From the NCBI RefSeq assembly GCF_035222375.1, contig NC_085888.1:3286001-3350000 (forward strand): a stretch of DNA of 64,000 nt, given 5' to 3'. Numbering within the stretch: position 1 is the stretch's first letter; each line of letters opens with the position of its first letter. The notes beneath the pieces were generated by a model. That model was not told the origin of the DNA, did not search any database, and saw only the letters and a program-made list of their open reading frames with translations. The position numbers and the translations under genes were made by a program. Shown piece after piece: positions 10,921 through 23,293 of the stretch. The stretch comes from Podospora pseudocomata (taxonomy: Eukaryota > Ascomycota > Sordariomycetes > Sordariales > Podosporaceae).

Positions 10921-13185
10921 ATGACCAACCAGGCGTCGGAGGCCCAGCCACCGGCATCACCGTTATCCAAAACCACTCGGTTTGTCTGCAACGCCCCGGG
11001 ATGCCGCAAGAGCTTTACCCGGAAAGAACATCTGACCCGACATGCGAAATCACACAGCTCACAATTGCCTTATCAGTGTCATATTTGCGGCCGGAGATAT
11101 GCCAGGAGCGATGTTTTCAAACGTCATGTGGAATTTCACCCCAAAAACTCCATCCCAAGCACCAAGATCGTCGCCTGCAATGAATGCCATGACAAAAAGC
11201 TCAAGTGTGACGATGGAACACCTTGCCGTCAATGCGACCGACATGGGCTGGAATGTGTACGCAAAGGGCGACCATCTCTCGAGCCGAGGACACCACCAGA
11301 AGAATCATCACCAGCCCATGCCATTGACAACACTTCGTCCAATGGAACGTTTAATTACGGGAGCAATAATGTTGACGAACAATGGCATGACATGCATTTC
11401 GAGACGCCGGGCCTAAATGAAGCTGTGCATCAACCAAAGCACTCATCCTCGGCTCCTCTCACGCCCCCTACATCACTCTCAAGCGATGCTTCACAGTTCA
11501 ACAGCACACCACTCCGGGTACTGCTCCAAAATATTGATGAAGCAACTACTTATTTTCTCCTAGAGGTCTTCTTCACCGAAGTACATCAATATTGGCCCAT
11601 TCTTCATGTATCCACCTTCAACATTGGCACCGTGTCTGATCTGCTGTTGGGATCCATCCTAACCCTTGGCAGCTGGATTACTGGGAGAGAGGAACACAAG
11701 ACTTTGATTCCGGCCGTCTATGAAGAGGCTCTGGCGGCTACCCGGGTGGTATGGTCTCCCCATTTTAGTATCTCCCTTGGGTTGAGCTAACAGCTATTTA
11801 AAGAACGTCACCCCTTCTTTACACACGCTTCAAGGACTAGTGTTGTTGGTGGTATATAGCATTTACAACATTGTATGTTCAGCTGCCGAGCGTTTTCAGG
11901 TTTTGTTGCTGATTTGTGATAGAATGATGAAATCGGCAAGGCTGGTAACCTTACATCCCTTCTCATTCAAAGTTGTCGCTGCATTGGGATTTTCAATGGC
12001 AGCCATTCACTTCCCGAAAGGCTTCAAGATGATCCGTTTACCTTTTGGTTGGCCAAAGAGCAGCTTCATCGGTAACCAGGCTCGTCCTCAAAGTCCCTGT
12101 TATGTTCTGACAATGATTCCAGGCTGGCATTCACGGTGTTCCGTCTCGACACATACCAATCCATCCTTCTAAACATTCCCCCCACAGTCCGCTACCAAGA
12201 GCTCTACATCCCCTTCCTCGCCTCCCCCTTCATATGGGAAGCCACAGACAATGACGACCTCGAGTATCGCCTCCAGCAACAGCCAAAACCCGAAGGTGTC
12301 AAATCACCACCACTGCTGAGCGGTTTCCACCGTGAGTTCATGTACTCGCCAACATCCTACACACCCAGCATCCCCCTCTCCCCAATGGACCACCACCTCA
12401 CCCTCTGCGCCCTCCAAAATCCAATATGGGAAGCCTCGGCCTTCGCAACAGACATGGAGATATCCCTCCTCAGCATCCCTAACTCCCCCGTCTTTGCCGC
12501 ACGCACGCATCTCGATCGGTGGCGTGCCCGGCTTGAAGCTCAAACCCAACAAGCTTTCCAATACGATGTCATCGAAGAAATCACCTGGACGTTATTCCAC
12601 ATGTCAAAGATCACCATGCACGCCCCCTTACCCCTTTTGAGAATCCACTCTGCCGCCCCCTCAGGCAAACATCGTGATGTCGACACGGAGAAGGTTGCCA
12701 CTAAGCTGGGGATCTGGAGGGGGAGTCCCTGTCCGAGGATGGGTGTTATCTCCTGTGCGGAAATATGCCAGTTGCTGAGCCGGAACCCCTTTGAGTTTGA
12801 TTCCAATGCCAGGAGGGATAAGCTTAACCCGCTGGCTACGCCGGCCTTGCTGATGGCTGCCATTGCGGTGTGCTCGTATGCTGCGGGTGTTGGGCAGAAG
12901 CAGGGGGGTGGTTGTCCGGCGTGTTTACCTGGGCTGGAGCATGAGCAGGGCGGGTGCGTGGATATTTTCGCAGGGAAATGTCCTCAGTCTCAGGAAAGGG
13001 TTAAGGAGTGGGAAGCGACGGGGAGGGGGTGGCCGGTTTGGGGATCTTCGGGGATTGTGTTATGTCGATGCGGTTTTGATAGGCTTGGGGAGTGGTTCCA
13101 GCAGGAGACGGTACTGGGGAGGGACGAGACTGCGAAGAGGGAGCTTGTGGCTTTTGTGGAGGGGTTGAAGTGCGGTTTTGAGTGA
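10921..13185 (+). CDS. C2H2 plus Zn2Cys6 transcription factor
   Basis: Four exons (10921-11748, 11804-11872, 11923-12071, 12123-13185) with introns of 55, 50 and 51 bases give 702 residues. Two C2H2 fingers (CNAPGCRKSF...H and CHICGRRYAR...H, about residues 23-77) are followed directly by a Zn2Cys6 cluster CNECHDKKLKC...CRQCDRHGLEC. The middle region is a fungal_trans domain, recognisable after splicing as LTSLLIQSCRCIGIF...WLAKEQLHRLAFTVFRLD. The combined C2H2/Zn2Cys6 architecture is a known ascomycete regulator class. Targets are unknown; the divergent NmrA-like gene shares the upstream region and could be one, which is inference only. Confidence 0.9.
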
Positions 13186-13578
13186 TGGTTTGATGTCCAG
13201 TGAATTACCTACTCGCCTATGGCGAGGGATGCGAGACGCTATACATGGCGAGATACATGAATAAACCGTTCAGCTTCGAGAATAGAGAATAGACGTAACA
13301 ATTCCTGCTCTCTTTGTCCATAGCCACAGTTAGTAGCGTCGAGGTCGCTGCCATGCTGCATGATGCAAGTGTCTTTTTTTAAACCCCACCATCATCATCA
13401 AATTTGCAGCACAATTCTCGAATATCTAATTGGCCTTTAACATTTGTGCCGCGCATTACAATTTTCACAATCCGATTCTAGCACAATTGTGCACGGTGCG
13501 CGGCTTACCATCCAAATGTCGTTAAAATTGATGGAAAAAAGAAGACTGGCCTTCCCATGTATGAAGCAAAAGGATGTG
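13186..13578. other. Intergenic region before tRNA-Tyr
   Basis: Probable terminator region of the transcription factor. No gene is seen. Confidence 0.4.
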
Positions 13579-13667
13579 TCCCCTCGACCGGAATCGAGCC
13601 GGTGACCTTTCGGTATCAATAAACAACATTTACAGCCGAACGTGATAGCCAACTACACCACAAGGGG
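13579..13667 (-). tRNA. tRNA-Tyr (GTA) with intron
   Basis: The minus strand folds with acceptor CCCCTTG against CGAGGGG, giving the C1-G72 pair characteristic of eukaryotic tRNA-Tyr. The anticodon stem is TTCGG/CCGAA. Between the stem arms are 22 bases, so a seven-base loop CTGTAAA leaves about 15 bases of intron after position 37. The T-arm is CCGGCTCGATTCCGG and the discriminator is A. Tyr genes with introns are the rule in fungi. Confidence 0.88.
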
Positions 13668-14644
13668 TTTTCTTTTTGGTGTGCAGGCGCTGTGCGATTA
13701 GGGCTTGTCAACGGTACCCAGGCTGGGTTCGTTGTCCGGCATCGGATGTGGGCCTGAGCAGCCAGAACTTCGGAACTGTTCCTTGTGGCTGGGACGGACA
13801 TCTCTCGCTTGGCGCGCTCCCTTCCCCGGTTCCCGTTGACAACTCAGAGAATTGAGGAACAGAGAGACAGCCGCGATAGCCCTCACCGCTGAACCAATCG
13901 AAATATTATTCCAACCTTTTCTTATTAATGGCCCACTGACCAGACTTATCGGTTTGCTGCCCAAGCTAAAAGTGTGGCAGCACAGGCTCCAGCAGACACT
14001 TCAGCAACGTCCATGGGGTCCGAAAACACCAAGATGCATATCTCGGAACAAAAAATCACAAGGCTTGATCTCGAATAGATTTTACCACTACCACAAGCCT
14101 CCCGCGCCCCCCCAAGCTGGGCCCTGTGCCGCTACCCCGCTCAACAGCTCAAGTTTAGGGGTGCCACTTGGTGCTTGTTGGAGTGTTTGACAACCTGCGC
14201 CCTGCAGATATTTCGACCACTCTAAATCCCCATTGGCCGCTCCCTTGGGTCGAGCTCCCTCTGTCTGCATGCAGAGTTGATCCCTTACCAAGCCAATCCC
14301 ATTTTTGAAACCTTGCTGTGCCAGACGGTCCGCCACCAGAAGGCCGTGAGGAGCCATGAGGGAGGGGCGGAGTTGGTCCAAAGAGCCAATCGATTTTCTC
14401 ATGGCCAACTGGCATCCAAGTTTGGCATCAAAGGACACCACTTTCTGCTGGATTACCTTATGCATTCCGCGCCGCTAGACACACAGACATGCCCAAGAAG
14501 GCTCTGGACCGCTTCAACATGGCCGCCATGTCTCGTCGGTAAACCATCTATAACCCGGCCCCTGGGACTTTGACCCGCGATCCACAGGCTTGCTCTTCAA
14601 CTTCACAAGTTGACGACACCACTGTGCCATGCAAATTCGTGACC
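13668..14644. other. Intergenic region upstream of the multi-TM gene
   Basis: Overlapping open frames occur on both strands here, but none shows a domain, good splice sites or a signal peptide. It is probably promoter and 5' leader of the next gene. Confidence 0.4.
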
Positions 14645-16851
14645 ATGGGCGCATATGTCTCTACCGGATCCTGCATTGCCCATTATGGCATCCAGCCTAA
14701 CTGCACCTTCAATGTCACAGGCACGAACGATGCTTTCCACCACCTGGGAGGGAGCATGAAAGGAGAGATTGAGGGTGACCCTGACATTGCCGGAATTGGC
14801 GTAAGGCCTCTCTAACCCATTCAAGAACTCATGAGGCTCAACTGACATTGTCACAGGTACTTGGGGCCTTCCTCGCTGTGACAACGATATCCGTAGGCCT
14901 AGCCTCAGCGAGTACGTTCTGGTGGTTTTCCAAGAATGTTCTCCATTGGAAGTCACGAACAGCCAGAGAGTCAGTCAACCCACCTTGGCTCACACTCGCC
15001 AATAGGGTTATTCAGGATCCAGAAGCTGACAGTTTCGCAGAGAGAAATCACTCCGTAAACGCAAAGCCAGTATATCGCAAATCCTCGAAGCGCTCGTCAT
15101 TAGCTGTAGCGATCAACAGATCTTTACTGGCGGAGCATATGCCATTACCCTCCGATATGCCAAGGCCTGCACCGTCTTAGCATACCACTACAATGTCGTC
15201 TCCAACATCCTCCTCGTCACCTGCGCCACCCATCTGATGGCTGTCACCGTGTCCAGCAACTACTGGGAACATCGCTTTGTTGGGGGACTCCGACTCATCG
15301 TCACCTCGCTCGTCTATGTGATCACTGGAATTCTTTTGTCCAACCGCGGTGAACCCGACCTGGGCTTCCCAACCCAAGTTCCAGCAAACAATGAGACCCA
15401 CAGCTTCATGCTCCTACCCGCCGCTTGCTTCCAGACAGATGGTATCAGGCTCGGCACGGAGCTTGACAAGTCCTTCAAGGTTAGCTCCGCGAATGAGTTC
15501 TTCAACGGCCAGGTTCATGGATGGACGCAGTTCATCATCCTGTTCTTGTTCTACTTCCTGGCTGCCATGGTGAGCGTGGGCAGACTTGTACGTCGTGGGC
15601 AGGATCACAACGGCAGGAGAACAAGGTTTATTGCCTGGTTCAAGCTCAACCTCAGGCCCCTTTTCCGATGGAAGAGGTTCTTCTACATTCTCTTCGGCTT
15701 CTATCTGATTGCAGGTATTGCCGTTTCTTCCTGGACGGTTGTGACATCGGCTCTCTATGTGTTTGCTCTTCGCCGCTGGGTTCACGGCTCTGGCTGGTAC
15801 GTTCATTACTCCTCCTTCGATCACTTTCTAGCTAACGCAAGTTCAGGATGGAACCCATCGATGAGGAGATTCCACACCAGATTGCTGAGAACGATCCTTC
15901 CACCTTTGGCCAGCTTGTTCCTGTCCTTCTGATATCCTTGACTCTCTTCACCTTCATGCAAGTCATTAGCGGTAAGTTTGGTAACACCACTTCCGGCGCG
16001 GCCCTGGCTGACTGGTATCCTCAGATCGCGTCACGCTTCGGCGTCGACTGTCCAACCGGCGCAAGAAGAATATTGAAAAGCACAACACACCCACTGTGGT
16101 TCAGTACGATGGTGGTGGGTCTGACTACCCCGAAAACGGGCATGGATTCAAGCTTGAGAAGTCCGTCGTGGTAGGAGTGGCAATCAGTGAACCAGACTTG
16201 GACCCCCCAAAACCAATCGATATCGAAGCTGCCGGCGGAAGACGCAGCCAAAGCCGCAGCAGGGATGGAAGCAGCACCGGCACCACCACTCAGTCTATTC
16301 ACCGACCTTCTCAACCGCAAGTCCACTCCCCTTCCCACACCCGCACCCACTCTCGCCAAAACAGATCATTCTCCAGTCCTCGTCCTCCTCAAGGCTTTGG
16401 AACACCTGAGCCTGGCCATCAGTCTCCCATGCCCGGGTTTCAAAGTCCCGCCTTTCAGCAGTCGCAAAGTCCAACACCTCCTATAAGCCAAGGCCCACTG
16501 TCGCAGCCAACGTCGGGTTATGTAGATCAACCTGACTTTCAGCTGCCAGCATTCGACTTTGGACCGGGTGTTAACCCCAATGGTTCGGCGCAAAGCTTGC
16601 CATTGAAAGGGGAGGTCCACTCTCACCAGCGAGGCCCCTCGGACGTCTCAAGTCTTACACAAGCAAGCTACACACCTTCTCACAGCTCCCACCACGTCTC
16701 CCAGCTGTCTCAAGGATCAGTCGCACCGCCTGTGCCGAAGAAGTCTAGGTCGAGAGAGCTGAGAGAGCAACAAGCGCAGCAGCAGGATCGACGGCCTGGC
16801 CCACAGGGGGGGTTTGGCCTCGGGGGAAGGGACGCTTCTCGCACGTTTTGA
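14645..16851 (+). CDS. Conserved fungal multi-pass membrane protein
   Basis: Five exons (14645-14800, 14857-14969, 15041-15796, 15847-15971, 16025-16851) with introns of 50-71 bases give 658 residues. After splicing, several hydrophobic segments are clear: VLGAFLAVTTISVGLAS, HLMAVTVSSNYWEHRFVGG-flanked helices, FIILFLFYFLAAMV, FYILFGFYLIAGIAV and VPVLLISLTLFTFM. Between them lies SCSDQQIFTGGAYAITLRYA, a block shared by a widespread ascomycete family with no assigned role. The C-terminal 260 residues are Ser/Pro/Gln-rich and probably cytosolic. I chose ATG 14645 (MGAYVSTGSC) because the upstream in-frame extension lacks family character. Five consistent splice junctions make the model firm. 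Function is unknown. Confidence 0.85.
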
Positions 16852-17124
16852 GACCTTTTTGTCGTGATGTAATGATGTGATTTATTGTTATGATACCACT
16901 TTCGTTTGGGAATACACAGCTTCAGTTAGTTTGTAGTAGTACACAATGATCTTTGGGCATGGTTTCCTTGTCAGGCATTTGGCCCAGGCGGTATAAATGA
17001 ACGGACAGATGGCCATGTTTATGATTGAGCTCTAGTATTATTAAATGATGAAACATTCGTTGCCCTGTCGGACTCCGGTGAGGTATTGTCGGATATGGCC
17101 AAACAAAACCGAAGTTATTCCCCA

Positions 17125-17913
17125 CTATTCAGAAATTGGGACTCCTTCCTCATTGTCACTGCCCATCACCCCTTCATGCCCACCAACACGTTCTTCATCC
17201 TGCCCAATGGAAAACGGCAAGCGTATCCGCCCAGTCCTCAGATCCTTCTTGGTTTCCCAAACAGCCAACATGGCCAACAGCAACGAGCATACCCTGTTAT
17301 TCAAACTTGTCAGCCATTCCCTCTTCAACCAAGAGCCAAATCCTTACATTGTTATCAGCCCCGTAGTAACCGCACTCTGCGTAACGATGCAGCTGTTGAT
17401 CTCAGGGGGATAATGAGAACTGAACCGTGTGACCCCTGTCCCGTTACAAAACGGCCATGTTTGTCGCACTGTCGAAATGGAGGTGAGAATCCCTAATCCG
17501 ATGGCGAGAATCATGACGCTCATCCAGGTAGAGCACAGCTGAGTGAAGACATCCGGCCTCTTTCCATTGGATAGGGTGAGAAGGGATGAGGAGGTGGTGT
17601 AGATCCATTCTAGGGCAATCAGGACGCACTGGTATCATGCCGGGTTAGGTACTGAAGTGAGAGGGGTGGGTAGTGGGACGCGTACAGATACGACATAGAT
17701 GACTTCACCCAAAGGAACTAACGCCGCTTCCTGACCGGGGTCGTTGCATGACCAGTAGGCGCAGAAGTGGTGGCTGTGCATCCAGATGAGGTAGCAGACA
17801 CTGAAGCATGATATGCTGAGGCTTGAGAACTGGGTGAGACGTAGGAGGTAGCAGGCTGCTGCGGTGAGTGCCTCGGCGGACGGTAGGTGTAGTGTCGTGG
17901 TTGCAGTAGGCAT
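17125..17913 (-). CDS. Small four-TM membrane protein
   Basis: Three exons (17913-17686, 17628-17348, 17293-17125) with introns of 57 and 54 bases give 225 residues. Four hydrophobic segments are visible: around AEALTAAACYLLRL, GEVIYVVSCVLIALEWIY (completed across intron 1), WMSVMILAIGLGILTSI and ITMVCSLLLAMLAVW (completed across intron 2). A short acidic tail follows (DEERVGGHEGVMG). The layout resembles tetraspan/MARVEL-like fungal proteins, but no diagnostic motif is seen. It is tail-to-tail with the larger multi-TM gene, about 270 bases away. Structure is moderately certain; function is unknown. Confidence 0.7.
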
Positions 17914-18442
17914 CTTCGCGGAAAGATTCAAATGAGGATTTTCTTTGGAAGAGGAAGAGACGTGGTGCGGAATTGCCAGTAAACTACCAGGTGGCTGGCT
18001 TTTGAAGCTGTTGAGGGATGGGGGCTGCTTCGGATTCCGAATCAGCCGCAAGTGACACTAATGAGCGCCCAAGTTGATTTTCCGTGACAAACTCTCATGT
18101 TGGGCGGTTGGCTCCGCCCATTGAGGATCACGTATGTAGATTCATGCTTTTCGCAAAGGCTCGGGAATAAAAGGTGTAAAAGTCTTGGGATTTGTGGAGG
18201 GAACTTATCACAACACCTACATAGGGACCTAAGCTACATATACTCAGGCTAGTCTTTGTTATCTCGCCATGTGTCGCCTCCGCTGGACCACCACATTGGT
18301 GCGCTTCGCTGGACTGTCCGTCTTCAACGAAGCTACCGCCTCGTCCCCAAGATCCCGAGTAGCCCGCTGAGACTCAAATACATGGGACGGGGGCTACAAG
18401 TTCAATCCCGATCTCTCCTCCACAAGGGGGAAATGCCCATCC
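17914..18442. other. Intergenic region
   Basis: Promoter side of the 4-TM gene and 3' flank of the GH43 gene. No gene is seen. Confidence 0.4.
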
Positions 18443-19499
18443 TCACTCCCCCGAAGGCCCCAGCAACCTGGTCCCCGTCCTCTCTGCTCTTCCCAGATCA
18501 GGCGTCCCATCCGCCCTCCACTCAACCCTCTTCGCAGCCGTATACCGATTCCCATCACAATTCCCCGTCCTCACCGTCGTAGCATGGTAAACATTCCAGG
18601 TCTCACTCCCATCCGGACTCGTAAAAAACCTGTCACCTGATCATTAGCACCTATTCCATTCCCAAGCCAACCCGAATAACTCGCAAAAGGGCAAGGTAAG
18701 ACACTCACGCATTATGCCCAGTTCCCCAATTCCCCTCACTTGAACTAAAAACTGGCTCCCTCCCCTTCTCCCAATTCCCCTTCTCCGTCGGGTCCCCCGT
18801 CCCTTTATACCTCAACAACCCCAGTTGGTAACTGTCCGTCCAGCAATAGCTCCCACTGTAACCCACCCACACCCTCGTCCCGTTATACAACGCCGTAGCC
18901 CCCTCATTCACCGGACTACCCACCCTCTCCCACGCCAGCTCCGGCTCGGACAAGAGCTTCCACCCTGCCGAAATCTTAGTAGGCGACGTCATAGCCGCGA
19001 TACATAAACTCTGCCATCGCGGGCGGGGTAGACACGACCAGATGAAATAATTTTTCCCTCCAATCGTCAACACCGTCCCGTCGATCCCCCAGTCAGGAGT
19101 GACCTGTCCAGCATAGGAATACTGACCATCCCACGGATGTGCACCCCCTCTCACAACATGAGACCGCTGCCCGTCGAGATTCTGCCGATTGCCAGCCGTG
19201 TAGTAGATATACCACACCCCATCAACCCTGTGCAGCTCCGGCGCCCAGACGTTGCAGCACCGTGCCGCGTTGGTGTCGGTCCAGACGACTTTTGTCTCTC
19301 CCGTCTTGAGGCCTTCGAGAGTTTTGGCGCGAGTGAGTCGGAGGTCAGTCCACGTTGTCGTCATGAGGTAGTAGAAGCCGTCATGGTGGACGATGTGAGG
19401 GTCGGAACCGTCGCGGGCACGGAGCGGGTTGGTGAAGGTTGCTGCGGAGGTTATCTGCAACAGGCTCAAGGCTGTGAGGAGAAGGCGGAGGAGGTGCAT
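18443..19499 (-). CDS. Secreted GH43 glycosidase, exo-arabinofuranosidase-like
   Basis: Exons 19499-18709 and 18629-18443 with a 79-base intron give 325 residues. There is a signal peptide (MHLLRLLLTALSLLQITSA). The five-bladed GH43 catalytic triad is visible: general base D33 in RDGSDPHIV, pKa modulator D140 in WGIDGTV and acid E199 in PVNEGATAL. Blocks RCCNVWAPELH, YTAGNRQNLDGQR and GTGHNAFFTSPDGSETWNVYHAT match the GH43 subfamily with exo-1,5-alpha-L-arabinofuranosidase activity (GH43_26 by my recollection). It would release arabinose from arabinan or arabinoxylan outside the cell. The second exon supplies the last blade and is essential for the fold. Family is secure; exact linkage specificity is inferred. 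Confidence 0.92.
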
Positions 19500-19894
19500 G
19501 GTTGCGGATGGGAGGTTGATGCCTTGAGTCCGACATGATGTCTTCGAGGCGGGTGGTATAAGGCTTCATTGCCATGGCCGAGCCAGCAATAGCCAGGTCA
19601 CGGTAAATACACCGGACGGAGAAATTACGTCCGGATACCACACGTCAAAATAGCAGACGTTAAATGCTCTTTAATTTTCAACCAACAAGTTATGCCCTCC
19701 CATTGGCGCGGCTGTAACCTCCAAGTAGTATTGTATCCGGATGCTAGTATTGTGGACCGGCCGGCCTGTTGGAAACGCAACCTGCACCCCCTCGTTCCCC
19801 AAAAACACCAATCGTAAGCTATGATGTCTCCAAGAATTCTCCAAATTATTCCAGCCAAGATGTATACATGTGATTAGACCCACCTCGAACCTCC
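19500..19894. other. Intergenic region
   Basis: Promoter of the GH43 gene and 3' flank of the next minus-strand gene. No gene is seen. Confidence 0.4.
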
Positions 19895-22234
19895 TCAAGA
19901 CCCCCTGACGTAACTGAAATGCCTCTCTCTCAACACTCTCTGCTTAAAGCTCTGTGGAGAGTGCTCGGTGTGACCACCCTCCGAAGCACAATCTTTCACT
20001 CTGTCGATTGGCGTGACTCGCCCTCCATCACTTCCACCTTTAGCTTGTACATCTGTTCCATCCAAGGCTTCCTTGCCTAGTGGCCAATAGTCTTGTTCCC
20101 GCTCTGGCTCTCGATTCTGCAAGTCTTTGGCCAGACCGTTTATATGTCCAGTTCGGCGCAATGCCCTGACAGGTTGTCGCCTGAGCTGTTGCTGTAGTTC
20201 CTGTTCTTCCTGTTCTTGTAATTCCTTCATCTTCCAATATCCAACACGGTCTTCTTCAAATCGAGTTGGTGAGGCATTGATGCAAGACATGATGACCTCT
20301 CGGCAGCGGCAAGGATCTTGGTTGCAGAGGTCACAGCAGGTGACACTCATCCCAATGGCAGAGTCCAGGCTCTCTCTCGAAGTTGGGTCGCGTGTGGTGG
20401 TGCCAAAGCTCTCCATCATGGAGGTTACCTTGCTATCAACAACTCGGCCTTTCTCATCGGTACTAGCAAATGTCTTCCATGTCTTGATCCGAGCGGTGCT
20501 GCTCAGAGACTTGGGTGACAAAAGACTCAAACCCGCCGAGCGCCGTTTCGAGCTTCTTCTGGCACTGGAATAAGAACTCCCATCTGTCTCCGTGCTAGTT
20601 GTAGTGCAATCAGACGAAGATGACGAAAGTGGTGGCGCTGCTGAATGTGAAGTCGAGCCACAATGCTCTAGACACTGTCTCATGACACTTGCTCTGTGTA
20701 CTTGGAACACAAGATCGAGCTGGCCTGATAAAAAACCGCAGTATTGGTCGTCGATGCCAGCTTGTGGTAACAAAAGACGAAGTGTGTCGCGGAGATTCTT
20801 CTTCAGAGTTTGTTCTTCGGCGTCAAAAGCATGATCGACTTCAAAAAGCTCGACTATGGGATGAAAGTCTACCAGTTGTCAGCATTTCACGCAGGCAAAC
20901 GGTGGTGAGGAAACAAACCTGAGTCAGGAATCTCGGTGTCACATGGGAATAACAGATTCCATATTGACTCCCACGTCCACGAATCACTGCTCTGTTTTGG
21001 GTCATGCAGCGCCTTCTCAACGTCTGGAGAGATGCCATCTTCCTGGTCATAGAGGTTTTTGGGTGAGTCGACATCACATATCCGGTCTTTGGGAAGCATG
21101 AGGTGCTCCAGCAAAGCCATGTCACTGTCAAATTGCACCTTGCAGCGACGGCATTGGCGAGGCCTAAATGTTTGTTTGTGGTGAGAAGCGAGGTGGTGTC
21201 TGCCCAGATGTCAGCACATGACAGAATCTAGGTAAAGAGCAAGTTTGCTTGAGTGCTGACCTTAATTCGGTGAACGAGAAGGGAGCCTTGGCACAACTCT
21301 CGTGCTCCCGGATGTTGAACCTCACTGGATTCCGCTTCCTAAACGGGCAGGGGTATCTGGGTCCGGCTGTGTCTTCAGCTGGCTCTGAAATGTCTTGGTG
21401 TTCAGAGAGTAGGTCCCGAACGCTGGGTCTCGCCGGTGATGAGGGAGATTGAAGTTCTGGAGGTACCTCACCATCCATGCCCTTGGTCGGGTCACACGTC
21501 AAGTGCCTTGTACTCGCATCCAGCGAAGATGATATCTCGTCTAGACACTTGATGACAGCATCCCATATCCTCATGACGCGTGACGCTCTTTCGGGGTCCA
21601 TGTTATGCTTTTCCTCCAGGATAGTAGCAAGCACATCCACATCGAAGGACTGGTATCCTGCTTGCTGCGGTCGAATAGTCCAACTTGAGGTGTCCTGGCC
21701 GGGAAGCCTCCTTGGGGCGGCCGTATATCTTTGGGGGTGTTCCGCGGTGAGGGCCCAGAACCCATCGGCAGTAGTCCTGCCAGGCACTAGTTTGTGGGCA
21801 AGGCTCTCCCTCCTCGCTGCCCGGATGAGGAGTGCGTCTTCTTCTCGCCTGGCCTCTTGTGCCCTTTCGAGCACAGATAGTCTGGGGCTTTTTGTACAGA
21901 TACGGCCGTCCATGGTGGACGATGGCTGGGGTGATGTGGTGATGTATGACCTTGATGTCATGGCCGTGGACGGCCGAGTCATTCTAGATCCGGGCCGGCT
22001 CAGTTCCCACGACCGGCTGAGACCTGCTCTCGAAAGTACTTGCGGCTCTTCTTGGGGCGTCTGGCGGCCATACGTGCGATTGAATGATGTCGATGGCGTA
22101 CTCGAGGTGCTATGACGTGAAAGAGGGGAAGAATGAAGTGGTGGCGTACGACTGAGCAAAAGTGTGTTTCTTAAGCTGCAGGGGGTGCTCCGCTGCGAAG
22201 GCGTGGCCGATCTCGAGTCGGGCAGAGGCATCAA
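19895..22234 (-). CDS. Conserved ascomycete protein with atypical zinc-finger block
   Basis: Three exons (22234-21261, 21199-20919, 20868-19895) with introns of 61 and 50 bases give 742 residues. The first 200 residues are Ser/Thr/Arg-rich and disordered. The core is CPFRKRNPVRFN..HESCAK, then a His pair in HHLASHHKQ and CRRCKVQFDSDMALLEHL. It continues with an acidic link DQEDGISPDVEKAL and WESIWNLLFP, ending at DFHPIVELFEV. This core recurs in fungal proteins as degenerate C2H2-like fingers fused to a small helical domain, with unknown role. A second Cys cluster CCDLCNQDPCRC lies in the C-terminal third. The finger residues H-H and CRRC are joined only after splicing. Likely nuclear, by inference. 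Confidence 0.8.
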
Positions 22235-22994
22235 AGGGCTTCAGAGCAAGCAAACACAAGAAAGGAAAATGAGGTCGGTCGTCAGTCAGGACGCGGGGGT
22301 TTCCGTGTTATGGGACTGGATTGGTACATCAGCAGGGTAGGTACCGTGGTGATGATGGGCCGCGGCCAAGGAGGGCAGAAGAACAGGAATTGAATGGAAG
22401 ACTTGGAAGAAGCGCAGGAGGAAACGGTGATTGCTCAGAACAAAACCACGCGGAATTCCCGGGCGTGATGCGCCACCCGTCCCATAGGCCAGCCACGGGC
22501 GAAGTTAAAGTGAGCTGTCGAGGCCACATCCCGAGCAACTGGATCACTGAAAAGAAAAAACAATGGCCCTGTGTGTATCACCAGTGGTCTGATTGGGTTT
22601 GGTGGAACGGTTCGGCCAAGAACGGACTGGGGGGGTCGAGAATTAAAGCCCCTGCTCAAGTGGTCGATCGGCCCTCTGATTGGCTGCCATCTGATTTCAC
22701 GCCTGACCCATCAGCGTCTGCGCTCTCCAATCCGTGCGATGATTCGATGTTTATTGTCCTCAGCCCAATCTCTGGGGTGTCGCCAATTTGAGAACGATTT
22801 GCTGATGGGAGCATTCTTTCTTCATGAGACGTAATTATGAGACGGCCCAGGCTGGGATCGAGCCCTCCCCGCAGTGGCTTGGAAGAATCTTGAAGTTGAT
22901 GTCATTTGTTGACATTGATGTTTGGTGGGGGAAATATAATAGCGGTCAACCACGGCAGAAAAGAAATAGAAAAATAACAAAAAAGACAATGATC
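22235..22994. other. Intergenic region upstream of initiator tRNA
   Basis: Holds the promoter of the 742-residue protein gene. A T-arm-like stretch near 22853-22870 is not part of a foldable tRNA. No gene is seen. Confidence 0.4.
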
Positions 22995-23066
22995 TAGCTG
23001 CGACTCGTTTCGATCGAGTGACCTCCGGGTTATGAGCCCGGCGCGCTTCCGCTGCGCCACGCAGCT
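22995..23066 (-). tRNA. Initiator tRNA-Met (CAT)
   Basis: An intronless 72-base cloverleaf on the minus strand. The acceptor AGCTGCG/CGCAGCT has the initiator-specific A1-T72 pair, the anticodon stem CCGGG/CCCGG ends in three G-C pairs, the anticodon loop is CTCATAA and the T-loop is ATCGAAA. All these are hallmarks of eukaryotic initiator tRNA. Confidence 0.94.
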
Positions 23067-23293
23067 TGTTTCTGTGGGTGGTTGGCTTGTGGCTTGGATT
23101 GTGTCTTGACATTTGCAGGACATCTGGCAGTCGTTGAGACAGTGGTGGTGTGTAATTGTCGCTTTTATTTATTTACAGTGTCTTCTCTTTCAAGTTGTTC
23201 ATTCATAGGTAGGTAAGATGTACAGCGATGGCATCCATCCAACTCATTCACCCCCCTTTTCTCACCCTCCCGCCAACTCACAGCTTTCCTCTC

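Noticed and set aside
22853-22870. T-arm-like sequence before the initiator tRNA
   Set aside because: No matching acceptor, D-arm or anticodon arm could be folded around it.
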